A stretch of 64,000 bases of DNA, taken from contig CM027379.1 in NCBI GenBank assembly GCA_015680905.1, positions 27,856,501 to 27,920,500 of the forward strand. Reading direction: 5' to 3'. Below the pieces are notes generated by a model that was given only the letters and a program-made list of their open reading frames with translations, did no database searches and was not told where the DNA came from. This DNA comes from Coptis chinensis (lineage: Eukaryota; Streptophyta; Magnoliopsida; Ranunculales; Ranunculaceae). Position numbers and translations under genes: made by a program. Shown in pieces: positions 23,798-36,713 of this stretch (within the stretch, counting starts at the first letter, position 1; every line of letters begins with the position of its first letter).

Positions 23798-26700
23798 GGA
23801 ATCGGGCTAGAGCACGTCGATTGTCTTTGACTGGTGCTGAAAATTTGACTTCAGATCAAACAAGCTTGCTAGCATCCCTTAATTCAGGTGTATATACTGT
23901 TGTTATATAATTTTTGTGTAAACACTTAATTGTTTGATCCCTGCTTTTATTCAAGTACTCATATACCTCACTGTGTCTTGCAGGCCAGCATGTCTCCCCT
24001 TCCATTGACAATATAATTGGCAAAGATCCCATGCTTCAATGTATTCTTCGTTCTGAAACCGATACGCAATTGTCTTCGGGGCGTGCAAGCTCACTAACAT
24101 CTGATCATTCAGGTATGTACATACTGTTATATTATTGTTTTCTATACAGTTATTTGTTCGTTCCTTGAGCTTACTCACATACACTTACCTTACCATGTCT
24201 TGCAGGTTAGTGTGTCCCCGATTCCATCAATAACGAATTTAGCCAAGATCCAACTCTTCCTTTCATTTTGCATCATAGTTCTTCACTTGGCCTTGGTCAG
24301 CCATCTACACTTACTACATAACTACACTTATTCATCTTTGTTTAATTAATTATTAATTAATTATAATTGTTTTATTTATTTTATTTTATTTTTTTAGACA
24401 AACAATTGACTACATAAAACTTAGATACATCTCAGCTTTTTAACATTTTGCAACGACATTTGGAGTCGGAAGTATCTAGGATTGGAGGTCATCTTTACAC
24501 TCCTGTTTTGGATATTAGCCAAGGTTCTATGAATGTTATGTTTAATTATACATGTGTGTTGCCTGTTTGTATTCTCATCTAATGTCATGTTTAATAATAC
24601 ATGTTTAATGTCATGTCAATTTTGCGATTGATTTGATCTTATTGCATTCTTACATTAGCGGTTTCCACTCCCGTTGTTAGTGGGTTCCAAAATTTAAATT
24701 CAAGTAACTTCGGAGATTGGAACCTATACGAGGAAGGTCATGAGAATGAAGACCCCCGATCAGTACCTATCTACTCTTGCAAGTTCTTCTTTACCTCTTT
24801 ATGTCTTTATTTTATATTCTATATATTTATTGATATTAGATTTTCTAAGCTCATTTAATTATACCATCACAGATGATCCCCCTGTTGTTCAATCTGGTGT
24901 ATCAAATCGATCGAAACAACTATCCAATAGGCAACGATCATTTCACAACTGTGCTAGAGACTTTACTGACTCGCCTCCTCTTCAGAGTATGCATTTAGGC
25001 AGCATGCGTGCGTGCATCCATTGTCAGGCGAAACTATACCCTCATGAATCACGAGAGTTCTGTTGTCTTAATGGACATGTCAACTTGCCACTACCTCATG
25101 TACCTCCTCCATTGATGTATCTTTACACGGCACAGTCCGATGTGGGAAAACATTTAAGAGATAGATAAGAAGGTACAATCATGTATTTGCCTTTACGTCA
25201 ATGGGTGTACATATTGATGACAACTTAGCTAATGGAAGAGACGGTGTTTATACATATCGAGCACTTGGATCTATATACCATAAAATTGGTAGTCTAGCTA
25301 TTGCCTGAAGCTGGTAATAGACTGAGATACCTGCATATATATATGACACAGACAATGAGCTATACTACCGACTCTCTGAGAGTAATTCACTTGATAGACA
25401 GGTCTTCGCAATTCTCAAGCAAGTGTTAGATAGATGCAATCCTTTTGTTAGTGTGCTCTGTCAAGTTTCACAACACAGAGATATAGATAACATTCGGTTA
25501 CATATAAAAGAGAGCTCTATTGAACGACATCGCTACACAATGCCCACTTCATCGCAAGTTGCTGCTATTTTAGTCTGTCCTAATGAACCTTCAGATATGG
25601 GCAACAGAGATATCATTGTCGAGACACGGTCTGGTATCTACTTAATGTGCCTGATACTGCTGGATTTTATGATCCTCTTCAGTATCCACTTTTACTGCCT
25701 TATGGTAGTTTTGGTTGGGATTTAAATATATTCTGCAATGACTCGCGCTGGATAAATTGTCGTGAATTCTACTCTTACATGTTACAGGTTGGTTCCTATA
25801 ACTTTTATTTTAAAAAGCTTATATGTAGCTTATTTACTTCCGCTTCACACTTATCGATTAGTTTATTTATTTTCTTTTGACATTGATTTATCCTTAAGAT
25901 AAGGGAACATGTCGACTCCTTGTTTCTTATTGGTGGAAGACTTTTTCAACAATATATGGTTGACCAATATGTCAAAATCTCGACTCAACAACTGAGATAT
26001 ATACGGGATAATCAAGACAATCTTCGCGCTGACCTATACCAGGGCTTATATGACTCCATTGCTGCTGGAGAAACATCTTTGAGTAAATTTATTATTAACT
26101 TACATTTATTTGTTTGTTTATTTGACTATTATTGTTATAATTATTATCATTATTGTTATTAATATTATTAATATTTTTTTAGGTAACGTTGGAAGAAGGA
26201 CTATTTTGCCTGCGTCATACATTGGTAGTCCCCGTGATATGCACAGAAGATATCACGATGCAATGGCTTTGGTTCGGAAATTTGGCAAACCCGACATCTT
26301 CCTGACAATGACTTGCAATCCAAACTGGGATGAAGTCAATGAAAGATTGCATCCTGGACAAATAGCACAAGACAGGCCAGATGTAACAACTAGGGTGTTT
26401 CGAGCCAAGTGCAAAGAGCTAAAAAAAGATTTGTTCAGCCACCATATATTGGGTAAGGTGATTGCACATGTACATGTCATTGAATTTCAGAAGAGGGGTT
26501 TACCCCATGCTCACTTTCTTCTGATATTTGATGAATGAGACAAACTACGTACATCTGATGATTATAGGCTCTGTTTGGCATCGTGAAATTATGTAGTACC
26601 TGACCATGTTTATGTTATGTATAATTTGTGGTGGATACCCCAAAAGTAATCAGTCTGGAGACTGTTTGGTCCCTCAAATTTGTCTGGTACTGTTCTTCAT

Positions 26701-27005
26701 TTTTTTTTTTTTTAAAAATTTTTTTTATCAATTCTCCAAATTGAATGAAAATAACATCAAATTTTCTAGAAAAAATAACCACAAATTAACCAAAAGATAA
26801 CTTGGATTAGTAATTTCAAAATGACAACCAAACTTCAATTCAACATAATTTCAACATAATCTCCCAATTCTTGAAGTCCAACAAAAAAAAATTGATAATT
26901 CAAAAGCACTCCACTAGATTGTGAAGATAGAGAGAATATTGAAAGTATAAAAAGGAGGAAATTGTGAAGATGGTTCTTCTTTGAATACCAAATTCTATTT
27001 GTGAG

Positions 27006-27554
27006 TGTCGGGGCAAAACATTAACTCGACACTCCCGATGTGATGGTGCTTCCGAAGGCTTGAAAGAGATGGGGAATTGGGATTTTTGAGGAAGAGAGAC
27101 TGCACCAACGTTCTGGTTGCCTACGTACCCAGTGAGGAATCCGGGATCAAGTCTCTTAAAAACGTAGTTCGGAGGATGCGAAGCCTCGTGATATACAAAG
27201 AATCTCCGCCTGCGGCGGCCAAGAAAGTGATTCTCGAAGATTGCATTCTTTCATGAATCCTATCATGACTCTATCTAAAATAGGATCATTCTCTAAGATT
27301 CCATTCTATCCTTGTGCAAGATCTTATCGAATTGCATTAGGATCTTATCGAGTGACTGGATCAGAATGATCCGGACGGATTGGGTCCACGAACTTGGGCC
27401 ACCCGGATGGGCCCTAAACCCGTTGTGAACTCTAACGGATTAGAGAACCGGATTATCTAAAGTGTTTGCCCCCAAACTGGTCCGCCGCTGGTCTTACACC
27501 CGGTTCATAGTCTGAGTATATTTTGGACCGGAAATATGACGTAGGGTACACACA
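27006..27554 (-). repeat. 3' LTR of Tat-type element 2
   Basis: 549 bp. Minus strand TGTGTGTACC...CCCCGACA. Aligns along its length with 35869-36713 except for the extra block in the latter. The minus-strand purine tract GAAGAAGGGGCAA (27555-27567) adjoins it as the polypurine tract. Confidence 0.93.
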
Positions 27555-27599
27555 TTGCCCCTTCTTCAACAAATGATCAAAACGAAGATGAAGATGATG

Positions 27600-28500
27600 T
27601 GTTGAATAATTAAAGTACCGAAAAAACCAAAATGAAGTAAGAAGGAACGTGTAATGGAGATAGGCCAGAAAGTTTGAAAAGCTTAAACACTTGAGTGGGT
27701 AAAACGAGTGGCCAATTAAATGATATGACCATGGAAGAGGCTAACCTGGTCGAAAAAAGACTAAAATTGGCTAGAAAACCGGTTGATCCGGCAAGCAATA
27801 ATCGGCCGACCGGGGAAGAAAAAATGATGACCCGGCTTGAAAATGTAGGAAATTCATCAGACCCAGATCTAAGTAGGCCTGAACCGGCCTGGCAACTGTT
27901 AGAACCGGCATGTATACCGACTGAATCGGTTGGGAAGTATACTTGAACCGGCCGGTGCCGGTGGTAGAGGGTCAAGAGTTGAAGTGCACTGTTCAAGAAA
28001 TAGAACTGACCTGGCTAGCAAACTACTGACCCGACAAGAAAATATATTGAACCGGCCTGAAAACTAGTGACCCGGCAAGGAAACAGTCTGACCCGGTGTG
28101 AAAATAGAAAAAAATTGCCAGATCCATATATAAGTAGGCCTGAATCGGCTTGAATACCGCCGGAACCAGCTTGTAGACCACTGACCCGGCAGGGAAAAGC
28201 CAAAATCAGCAAGGAAAACGCCTGGCCAAGCTGAAAAATATGTGACCCAGCTGTAAAAACTCCCAAACCAGCTGAAACCGGCTGAAAAATAGAGGAACCA
28301 GTGGTAAAAATGTTGGAACCGGTTGAAAAATTGTAGAACCGGTGGAAATAACGCCTGAACTGGCTGGAATATGCCCGAACCGGATGGGAAACTGCTGAAC
28401 CGGTGGTGAAACGCATGAATCGGCCGGTTGCCAGTTTCCGGGTGCCGGTGCCGGTCGCCGGTGGGAGAGGGTGAAGAGTTGAAGTGCACTATGCAAGTAC
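27600..28500. repeat. degenerate tandem repeats in the 3' region of element 2
   Basis: Dense reiteration of GAACCGG(C/T)TGAAAA and GACCCGGCA(A/G)G words every 25-40 bp. A longer unit is also duplicated: GTGCCGGTGGTAGAGGGTCA near 27955 and GGTGGGAGAGGGTGAAGAGT near 28458, both followed by TTGAAGTGCACT. The array sits between pol and the PPT, as in element 1, but the monomer is unrelated in sequence. A T-rich block follows at 28508-28550. Confidence 0.82.
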
Positions 28501-29509
28501 TGTGAACAATTTTATTTTTTTTTATTTTTTTTTATTTTTTTTTTATTTTTGGAATGGGCCCTTTGGATGGGGCTTTGTTTAATACATGGGAGGCTATTCG
28601 ATTAATGAATTTCAGATGTCTTGAACGACTGGGCTTGTGGCTGATCAATTATTTGATAGTCAAGCCTTAAACTATATATGCTCTATGCGGCAAATCTAGC
28701 TGACATGGCTGACTTCGTAAAGGTCATCAACTAAGATGCCCCCGCTTGTGTTACACGGCCCGGTATATAGCTCATCATTAGAAATAACATGGGGTTTGTG
28801 ACGCGGAATAACACCAAAATAACATAGTAACTAATGAACCGCATGCTGCATCCGTGTCGTGTGAAGAACAAAGTCAGTAGCAGATGAAAGTATGGAAGCC
28901 AAATCAGGAGAAATAGAAGTGGAATCTTTGAAATTGGGACAACATCTCCAACCGATTCGACACTAATCCGGAAGATTCTCTTCATAGAACCTGCGAAAGT
29001 GAACGTAACACGGAAAGAATATGTGTAATATCTTTATAAAATATTATACGGTGGTCTACCGTTGCCGCGACGATAGCAATGCCACTAAGTCACTTGACGA
29101 ACAAGCGTAGTTACACTGCAAAGATTCTCCCATAGACGATCCTTGATGAGACCAATAGGCAACCCAGAAGTGCCTCAGTAATTGGGTTTAAATTAGAGTG
29201 TAGCTTAGACTCCGCCACCAAGGGTATACGCTTGATGTACTCTAAACAATTGCACCCAGACCAAAAGAGAGACATTATCGTTCTTGGATTTTTATTGTCG
29301 AACCATGATGCCAGGCGTAGGCACACTGCACCACGCAGTTTAAATCGGCGCGGGATTGCCTTCGCCACCGGGTAAATTTAAAACTAAATGACCAATTTGA
29401 AATTAAAAAACACAACATAAATGGAAAAGAATTTTATTGATGAAAAATGGAAGGAAAGTACAATGTATGTGAAATTTATTGGTGGAACTAATGATAAGTA
29501 AATTACTTG

Positions 29510-30783
29510 TGAAATAAGCTTAAAAATGGTAATGCTGCGTTCCATGGTTTGGTTAGGACATCGCCAGCCAAGTTCTTGAGAAAATAAGAACCTTTGGATG
29601 CGAGCCTTTCAATGATAAAAGGCCCCTCAGTTCTCACCGAAGTTTCATTGTTGGGTTCTTCGTTGCTCCTTTGCCTTGTGCGTAAGACCCAATCGCCTGG
29701 TTTGAATGCTCGTCGGCGGCGTAACTTCTTGTCATAAGCTGCGCTTCATAGAATCTGGTAAGTCATGAGATTTTGCGGGGATTCACCTCTAAGGTCCTCC
29801 ACCATGGCTCGTCGCGAGCCAAGATGTCGATATTGACCTCTGTGGAGATGGCTTGTGAGCGACCGTTGTTGTTGGGGCAATTATTTCATTAGAATCTTGC
29901 TTCCATTCCATATGCCAATGAAAAGGGTGACATTCTGTTGAACGCGGGGGTTGTCCTATAAGCCCAAAGCACCCCCAGTAACTGTTTAACCTTGGTTTCC
30001 TTTAGCCGATTCAAGCCTTTTCTCCAACGTATCCGAATAACCGGTTCGTTGCTTCCGCTGTCCATTTCCACAGGGATAATAGGGTGCGGAGAAGTTATGT
30101 TGTATCTTCGTGGATTTTGCGTAAGATGTGGATCTGAGAATCAAACCGGGCGCCGTTGTTATGCGATACCATTTCAATTTGGGACACCGAATCGGCACAC
30201 AATATCGCGCCCGGATGAACCGTTTGACGCGTCGAAGACCGAATCGACTCAAGGAGGCAGCTTTAACCCACTTAGTGAAGTAATCAGTTGCGACCAAGAG
30301 AAACCTCACATTACCTGGGGCCGTAGGTAAAGGACCCACAATGTCGAGTCCCCACTTAGCAAATGGCCAAGGGCTAAGTATGGGATGAAGCTCATTCGCA
30401 GGAAGCTTAATGATCCGAGCATGTTTCTGGCATGGTACACATATTTGGACAAACCGTTTGGCATTTTTTTGCATATATGGCCACCAATATCCTTGGGTGA
30501 GAGCTTTGTGAGCGAGGCTCCGACCACCAGAATGATTACCACAAATGCCTTCATGAATTTCTTTTAAAATCTGTTGTCCCTGTTCAGGAGTAAAGCACCG
30601 GAGGAGTGGGCCTGAACCCATGGGTTTTTTGTAAAGGCAGGACCCCCCCTCCGAGGTAGGTAACAACACAAACTGCCATGCATCCCGTTTGACTTTGTCA
30701 GATAAAGCCCTATCTAATGGGAGTTCTCCAGTTCGTAAGAATTCAACCATATTCTGACGCCAATCGGGAATTAGAAGTTCCAT
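29510..30783 (-). pseudogene. integrase, element 2
   Basis: HEGICGNHSGGRSLAHKALT with C-x2-C (CVPC), WGLDIVGPLPTAPGNVRFLL, FTKWVKAAS. The central D...E region is frame-disturbed after about 30220, and the C-terminal piece GVLWAYRTTPAFNRMSPFSL is in another frame (29889-30071). Inactive. Confidence 0.8.
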
Positions 30784-31303
30784 TAACTCAATGTTGGAAA
30801 ACTGATCATCTGGTATTTCGGGAGCATTGTCAGCAAGATCCGTTTCGGAATCAGTTGCAGAGTCTTCCTTCTGTACAACCTCGTTTTCCGCCCAATCGCA
30901 GAGTTAGTATCCACCGTGGGGAGATGTCATCATCCTCCCTCATGGCGTGAGGAGAATCCCGAGTGGGATGCTCTTGGTGCTTGTCGCGCTTTCTGGCGTA
31001 TGATATAAGATAAATCTGCGTGAATGCCGCGCGATTCGGTGTAGGCGTCGACCATGCATATCGGGCAATGGGAGGTCAATGCTAGGCGAAGAATCGGACT
31101 CTACCCGATATTGCGAGGTTCAATGGAATCAAGCTGGCTGCTGAAAGGTAGGCTAATGCATCGGCGTGCGAACATCATTCCTTGGTCTTTGCAAAATTGA
31201 GATGCGCTCAAATTTGCAAATGAGATCGCGTATCACATCTAAATAAGCCGCCATTCGCTCATCTCGAGCTTGATATGACCCTCCAAACCGACAAGCAACT
31301 AGC

Positions 31304-31860
31304 TTAGAATCCATTACCATATTGATTTCCTTTGCCCCATTTTCGAAATAGCGCTCTCATTCCAAATATTGCTGCTTCATATTCTTCTTCATTGTTGGAA
31401 GCGGGAAAGCAAAGTCGGACGGACCTCTCGATTCGGCAACCATTTGGGTCGACTATCACACAACTGATCCCTGACCACTTCCTATTACTTGAACCATCAG
31501 ATATACAAACCCACTGCGCCTCGGTGAAATTCTCTTCAACGGAGTCGGGTTGGTGGTTGGGAAAATCTGGCGATTGTTCCTCCTCGAATAACTTCGGGTG
31601 AAACCATGATATCTTTCTACGGAAATCTGCCATCAAAGAAGCTAATGCATGACCTTTTTTGCGGTCGCGAGGCTCATATAAGATGTGGTAAGCACTTAGG
31701 TAGCTAGACCAATCGCCAAGGCGGCCAAACTCTTCGGCTCGTCCGAGTGCCTTCATGGAAGGGGATATTCTCAGATACACTTTCACCACACATCCCCGAA
31801 AAATAAGGCTTAAGTCTGCGTCTTTTGCATGCACAAGGGCAAAGCGATTTTCTCAATTTT
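31304..31860 (-). pseudogene. second RNase H region, element 2
   Basis: VCISDGSSNRKWSGISCVIV, then FPASNNEEEYEAAIFGMRAL: aRNH-type RNase H, as in element 1, preceded by the tail of the classical RNase H (IYFISKMLTGS at about 31890). Confirms the Tat-type layout. Confidence 0.75.
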
Positions 31861-32172
31861 AGAATACCTACTCTCGATCCGGTCAACATTTTGCTAATGA
31901 AGTAGATTGGGCTCCTCGGGTTTTCCACAAACAATCTTTAAACTTTACTGCGATCGAAGTTCGCCAAATAAATTCAATGTCTTGGCGGTTTGCGGACTAA
32001 CAGGGCGGGGTGATACCAAGTATGCTTTAATTTCTTTAAAAGCTCTATCACGATCCCTCGTTCCAAACGGAGGCACCTTTCAACGTTTGAAAAAATGGCG
32101 CATCGATCGAATACTTTGATATAAATCTATTCGTGGCGCTAAAACGACCGGCGAAATTGCTGAATTTCTTTT

Positions 32173-33043
32173 TTATTCGAGGGTGGGGGCATTTCGAGAA
32201 TGGCCCGAATCTGTTCGGGGTTTGCCTCGATACCCGGTCGAGTCATCGAATCCTAAGAACTTTCGGATGCTAACCCAAAAGAACACCGAAGGGTTCAACT
32301 TCAATTTATATCTTACGAGCCTATCGAATACCTCTTGTAAATCTTTGAAGGTGGTCGGTGTTTCTTTGGATTTGACCACCATATCATCGATGTAAACTTC
32401 CATGATACCCAATCGATCGGCAAACATTGTATTCATCATCCTCGATGGGTGGGCGCTGCATTTTCGGACCAAATGGCATGACTCTAAAGCAATACGGGCC
32501 ATGGTCCGTATTTAACGCCGTGTGCTCCGGTCCTCCTCAAGCGGAGGTATCCGGTTATAACCGGAGGAAGCGTCCATGAACGCGACGGGCGCTCAAAACC
32601 GAGGTCGCATCGACTAGATCTGAGATGCGAGGTAATGGGTATGGATGCACTGGGCAAGCTTTGTTTAGGTTGGTTAAGTCAATGCAAACCCTGAGCTTCC
32701 CATTTTTCTTTGGAATCGCGACGATATTGGATACCCAAGTCGGGTATTCGACAGGCTTAATGAACCCTACTCCAAGCAGTTTACCAATTTCATCATTGAC
32801 CTTTAGTTTTCGCTCGGGAGCCATCCGCCTTGGTCTTTGTCAAACCGGTTTGAATCTCAGGTCAATATCTAGCCTGTGGCAAGCGACATCTGTGTCGACT
32901 CCGGGCATTTGGTTGATATCCCAGGCAAATATTTCTTGATAATCCCATAATAGGTGAATTAGAGCCCTTTTTTCGGTTGGGGGTAAGCCGGCAGCGATGA
33001 AAGTAGTTTCGTGGCTCTCGCCCCCTATCTGAACTTCCTCCAA
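32173..33043 (-). pseudogene. reverse transcriptase, element 2
   Basis: Segments in order: DINQMPGVDTDVACHRLDID, then a stop near 32840 and VAIPKKNGKLRVCIDLTNLN, a break around 32503-32555 inside the palm, and VYIDDMVVKSKE with the YIDD box at 32383-32394. RT identity is clear; several lesions make it inactive. Confidence 0.85.
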
Positions 33044-33115
33044 CTGATCGATCGAGGGACCCTTTTCAGAGCATCGGGCTTCTCGTACCTGATAAGCCCA
33101 ACGTTTCTGTAATTG

Positions 33116-33990
33116 CTATTTGGCATGATCAACCTGGAGAATCGTGTTGCCCCGGACTTCGGATTTCCTCGTATCTTCTAGTGCCAAATCATGACACTGA
33201 TGTGACATCATCTGGTCACTGCGGATCTTACATACTCCTGTTGGCGTGGGGAATTTCAACGCCTGGTGGAAGGTGGATACAACAGCCTGATTTGCATGGA
33301 TCCAATCCCTACCGAAAATTGCATTGTAACAAGAACCACAATCTATTAGAAGGAAATTTATCCCGACAGATTGATGCCCAACCGTGACAGGGAGATGAAC
33401 CTTTCCAATGGCATGGGCTGGTTCGCCGTTGAATCCAATGATTGGGTTGCGGTTTTCTATGATCAGGTCCTCTGATAGTTTCATTCTGGAGTAAGCCCTG
33501 GTGAATAACACGCTTAGCCGAGCTTCTCGCGGTCGATAAGAATCTTTACGCACCCTAAAGATTCCTATCCATGCAGTAATGACAACAGCGTCATTGTGAG
33601 GGTAATACACCCCCTTTTCGTCATTCTCAGTGAACTTCAACTCGTGACCTTCATAGGTTTCCGTATTGATACCTTGGTCAAAATTGAAACTGTTGACCTG
33701 GTAATGATCTTGTATATGATGAAGTTTCAAGCGTGTTTCTATCTTGCGCTGACGACTTGAGACGCTATCGACACGCGCGTGGCATATATCGATAACATTG
33801 TGTTCAGCCAAGTTGAGATGGGCTGACCGAGGTTTGTTTTGAACAAACTCAATAAGCTGTCCCTCGTCAACGAGGCGTTGAACTTCTTTCTTCAAAGCTC
33901 TGCAGTGATCTGTTTCATGCCCAATATCATCGTGATATTTGCATTTTCGATTTTTATCCCGCCTACCTGTAGGATCTTCTGGTAGTGGCC
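33116..33990 (-). pseudogene. Gag C-terminus and protease region, element 2
   Basis: Open from 33895 to 33119. Protease landmarks NPIIGFNGEPAHAIGKVHLP and SCYNAIFGRDWIH are present, but the stretch that should hold the D-S/T-G active site reads KDSYRPREARLSVLF, so the catalytic core is damaged. Upstream lies a degenerate CCHC-like knuckle. Confidence 0.65.
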
Positions 33991-34076
33991 GAAATTTGAA
34001 GATAACATTTTTTAGTTCTGATTTTTTCAGATGCAGTGCGCAAGGCTAAGAGTTAAAGGGGTGAATACCTTTTCCT

Positions 34077-35024
34077 CTATATTTGGGGCCTTTGTATTAT
34101 TCTCGAAAGTACTCCTCTTGTTACCTTGGTGACAATCTTATCCTTTGTGGAGTCTTTGGAAGCTGGATCTGCGCCATCTTTTCTCTGTCGAGACTTTTGA
34201 TCATCTTCCACTCGAACGTACCCTTCCACTCGGGCGAATAAATCAGAAAGGGTGGTAGGCGACTTTCGAGTGAGAGAGTTGTAAAGTCCATCTCTGTCGA
34301 AATGCAACGCTTGATGGAAGGCTTGTATTGCGAAAGCATCACTCACATCCTGAACTTCAGCGTGAATCTTCCTGAACCGTCATACCAAACTCTTAATTGT
34401 TTCGCCTTTCTCCATAGCAAGATTGAACAGTGTGCTCGGACTCTTCTTCGTCTTCATGTTGTACTAAAAACGTTCAACGAACATATCGCTGAGCTTGGTA
34501 AATGAATCAATTGAACGCGGAGGCAACTTGTTGAACTAGGATAGTGCGTATCCTTTCAACGTCTCTGGAAAAATACGACACATTAACGACTCATAAAATT
34601 CCCATAAGGTCATAGCCGCTTGGTAGCTCATGACGTGCTCGTTCGGACAGCCATCCACGTCATCGTAAGTCGGAAAAGGGGGCTGTTTGAATGCCTCAGG
34701 ATGAGCACAGTCTCGAATGTCATTTACAAAGGGTGAAAATTTCGGACCTCGCACAACCCTTTCCAAGAGTGGATCGTCTTTGATGGTTTGCCTGGTCACG
34801 GCTTGGTTAATCAATTCCTTAACCCTTTGTTCATTCATATTCTCACAGTTGTCCTCATCTTGATTCTCTTCTCTCCAGATCCGTTCATCGCGGGCTAAGA
34901 TTCGAAGGGGATTCGGTCGTTGCCGATGTTCGATTCTACCCCCATATACGCTACCCACTGTTAGCAGGTAGCGGACTCTCATTCCGATTTGTGTGTTGGG
35001 ATTCATATCTTGATTCGGACACAT
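34077..35024 (-). pseudogene. gag of Tat-type element 2
   Basis: Retrotrans_gag-type sequence: MTLWEFYESLMCRIFPETLK, then GYALS followed by a stop where Trp is usual, NKLPPRSIDSFTKLSDMFVE, and FAIQAFHQAL. At least two stops or frameshifts (near 34536 and 34380). A C-x2-H...H...C motif follows near 33930. Structural protein of the particle; inactive here. Confidence 0.8.
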
Positions 35025-35845
35025 CCACGGATGCTGGTGTTTCCGAACTGGAACTCAATGCATTTGCTGGCGTTCCAGATTGTTGTGACTGGTATGTCTA
35101 AGGATTTGTGCCCAAACGATCCCAGACATTGTTTGACCGCGGAATGAGTGTGGGACGGAACACGATAGGGTGGATGATCCGGCTTTGGCTTGGATCTCTA
35201 GCTTGACCATTATTGTGAATAAGGTTTTGGCCATTATTAGGATCTCTTCATCTGGTTCCGTTCGTTGCCTTTGCCTACGTCGCGGACAAAGGGGACTCGA
35301 CCGATTGGTGCTCGCAGGTCTCTAGGCCGTTTGCCTAGTTGATTTCTCAAATTTTCGTTTTCCGCGAACTACTCTTTGTCAAAAAGAGAGATTTTGGATC
35401 CGATTGGTATTGCAAGTTCCGGATGGAGGCTCGTGGGTTAGCACGTCGGCCTCCTCGGCCCCTTATTGGATGTCGCGCAGTAGCATCATGGGTGGGTTCA
35501 GCAGGACCATCCTTGACGTGGATTCTAGCAGCTCTCGTGCTCGCGACAAAGATACGGGCGAGGACACGGGATTAGATTCCCGAGTCCCTAATGGCTCCAG
35601 AGTGTGTGGAACTACTTCAGATAGTCTGTTTCCTCCGTTCTGAGAGAAAGATCTACGACGGCTCGACTGCCCCACCTCCGTAGTGGTGCCTGGAATAGTC
35701 TCCATGTTTTGCAGAGTTGCTACATGCCGACTGGCAGCTTCTGTATTACTCATCGCAATTTGTTCAGCCATGGTAACAAGGACGTATGAAAAATAAGGCC
35801 GATGATATCAAACTCCAACGGAATTCCACGTGGTCGTGGGTTCGG

Positions 35846-35866
35846 TCCCCACAGACGGCGCCAAAG
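35846..35866 (-). promoter_or_regulatory. primer-binding site of element 2
   Basis: Minus strand TTTGGCGCCGTCTGTGGGGAC, followed by a GAACCC T-loop-like complement: an extended match to the 3' arm of a tRNA ending GGCGCCA. Same PBS core as element 1. Confidence 0.8.
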
Positions 35867-35868
35867 AA

Positions 35869-36713
35869 TGTCGGGGCAAAACGTTAACCCAACACTCCCG
35901 ATGTGATGGTGCTTCCGAAGGCTTGAAAGAGATGGGGAATTGGGATTTTTGAGGAAGAGAGACTGCACCAACGTTCTGGTTACCTACGTACCCAGTGAAG
36001 AATCCAGGATCAAGTCTCTTAAAAACGTAGTTCTGGAGGATGCAGAAGCCTCCGTATATATAGCAATCTCCTGCCTTAGCGTCCAAGAAAGTGATTCTCG
36101 AAGATTGCATTCTTTCATGAATCCTATCATGACTTTATCTAAAATAGGATCATTCTCTAAGATTCCATTCTATCCTTGTGCAAGATCTTATCGGATTGGT
36201 TGGATTTCTGTGATTATTTTTTAACGGGGGTTACTGAATATCAAAAGCTTATTACGCGCAATCCAATTTTTTTGGAACGAGTTGAGGGGGTGGGAATTAT
36301 TGGCGGAGAAGAAGCAATAAATTGGGGTTTATCAGGACCAATGCTACGAGCTTTCGGAATTCAATGGGATCTTCGTAAAGTTGATCATTATGAATGTTAT
36401 GACGAGTTTGATTGGGAAGTACAATGACTATTCAGATCAGAGGAAGGAGAGATAAATTTTCATTTTTCCCATAATGTCACGAACAAGGAAAAGGTGTAGG
36501 ATCTTATCGGGTGACTGGATCAGAATGATCCGGACGGATTGGGTCCACGAACTTGGGCCACCTGGATGGGCCCTAAACCCGTTGTGAACTCTAATGGATT
36601 AGAGGACCGAATTATCCAAAGTGTTTGCCCCCAAACTGGTCCGCCGCTGGTCTTACACCAGATTCATAGTCCGAGTATACTTTGGACCGGAAATATGACG
36701 TAGGGTACACACA
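35869..36713 (-). repeat. 5' LTR of Tat-type element 2, enlarged by an insertion
   Basis: 845 bp against 549 bp for its partner; the difference is a block of about 296 bp at 36200-36496 containing chloroplast ndhH DNA. A TATATATA at 36055-36062 is a candidate LTR core promoter (minus strand). The PBS lies at 35846-35864. Confidence 0.92.
36200..36426 (+). pseudogene. ndhH: chloroplast ndhH fragment (nuclear plastid DNA) in an LTR
   Basis: Translation [58 protein letters not shown] matches the middle of plastid NDH subunit H (49 kDa-type subunit of NDH-1), about 75 of roughly 393 residues. One change, Ser to Phe in LRAFGIQW, is consistent with C to T decay. Homology ends sharply after the codon for Gln (36426). 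A further 70 bp (36427-36496) before the LTR resumes is unidentified. It has no promoter or start and is not functional. Confidence 0.92.

Larger units (their letters stand above)
27006..36713 (-). mobile_element. Ty3/gypsy LTR retrotransposon 2, Tat-type
   Basis: Complete by structure: LTRs at 27006-27554 and 35869-36713, 5-bp target duplication GTGAG (27001-27005 and 36714-36718), PBS TGGCGCCGTCTGTGGGG inside the right LTR, and a purine tract inside the left LTR. On the minus strand: gag, protease, RT, a second-type RNase H, integrase, then a tandem-repeat-rich 3' region. Many stops and frameshifts. Nested in the TIR element, which is nested in the Helitron. Confidence 0.93.

Noticed and set aside
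27610..28496. Minus-strand open frames of 96-141 codons rich in Phe, Ser and Gly
   Set aside because: Translation of a degenerate tandem repeat; overlapping frames are all open because the unit lacks stops.
29111..29368. 85-codon minus-strand frame between pol and the repeats of element 2
   Set aside because: No recognisable domain; probably chance within the decayed 3' region.
35840..35867. Possible tRNA gene (GGTTCG...GGCGCCA)
   Set aside because: Only a 3' half-tRNA match next to an LTR: the retrotransposon primer-binding site.
36176..36427. ndhH as a working gene
   Set aside because: Internal fragment without start, inside an LTR of a nested retrotransposon; a plastid gene.
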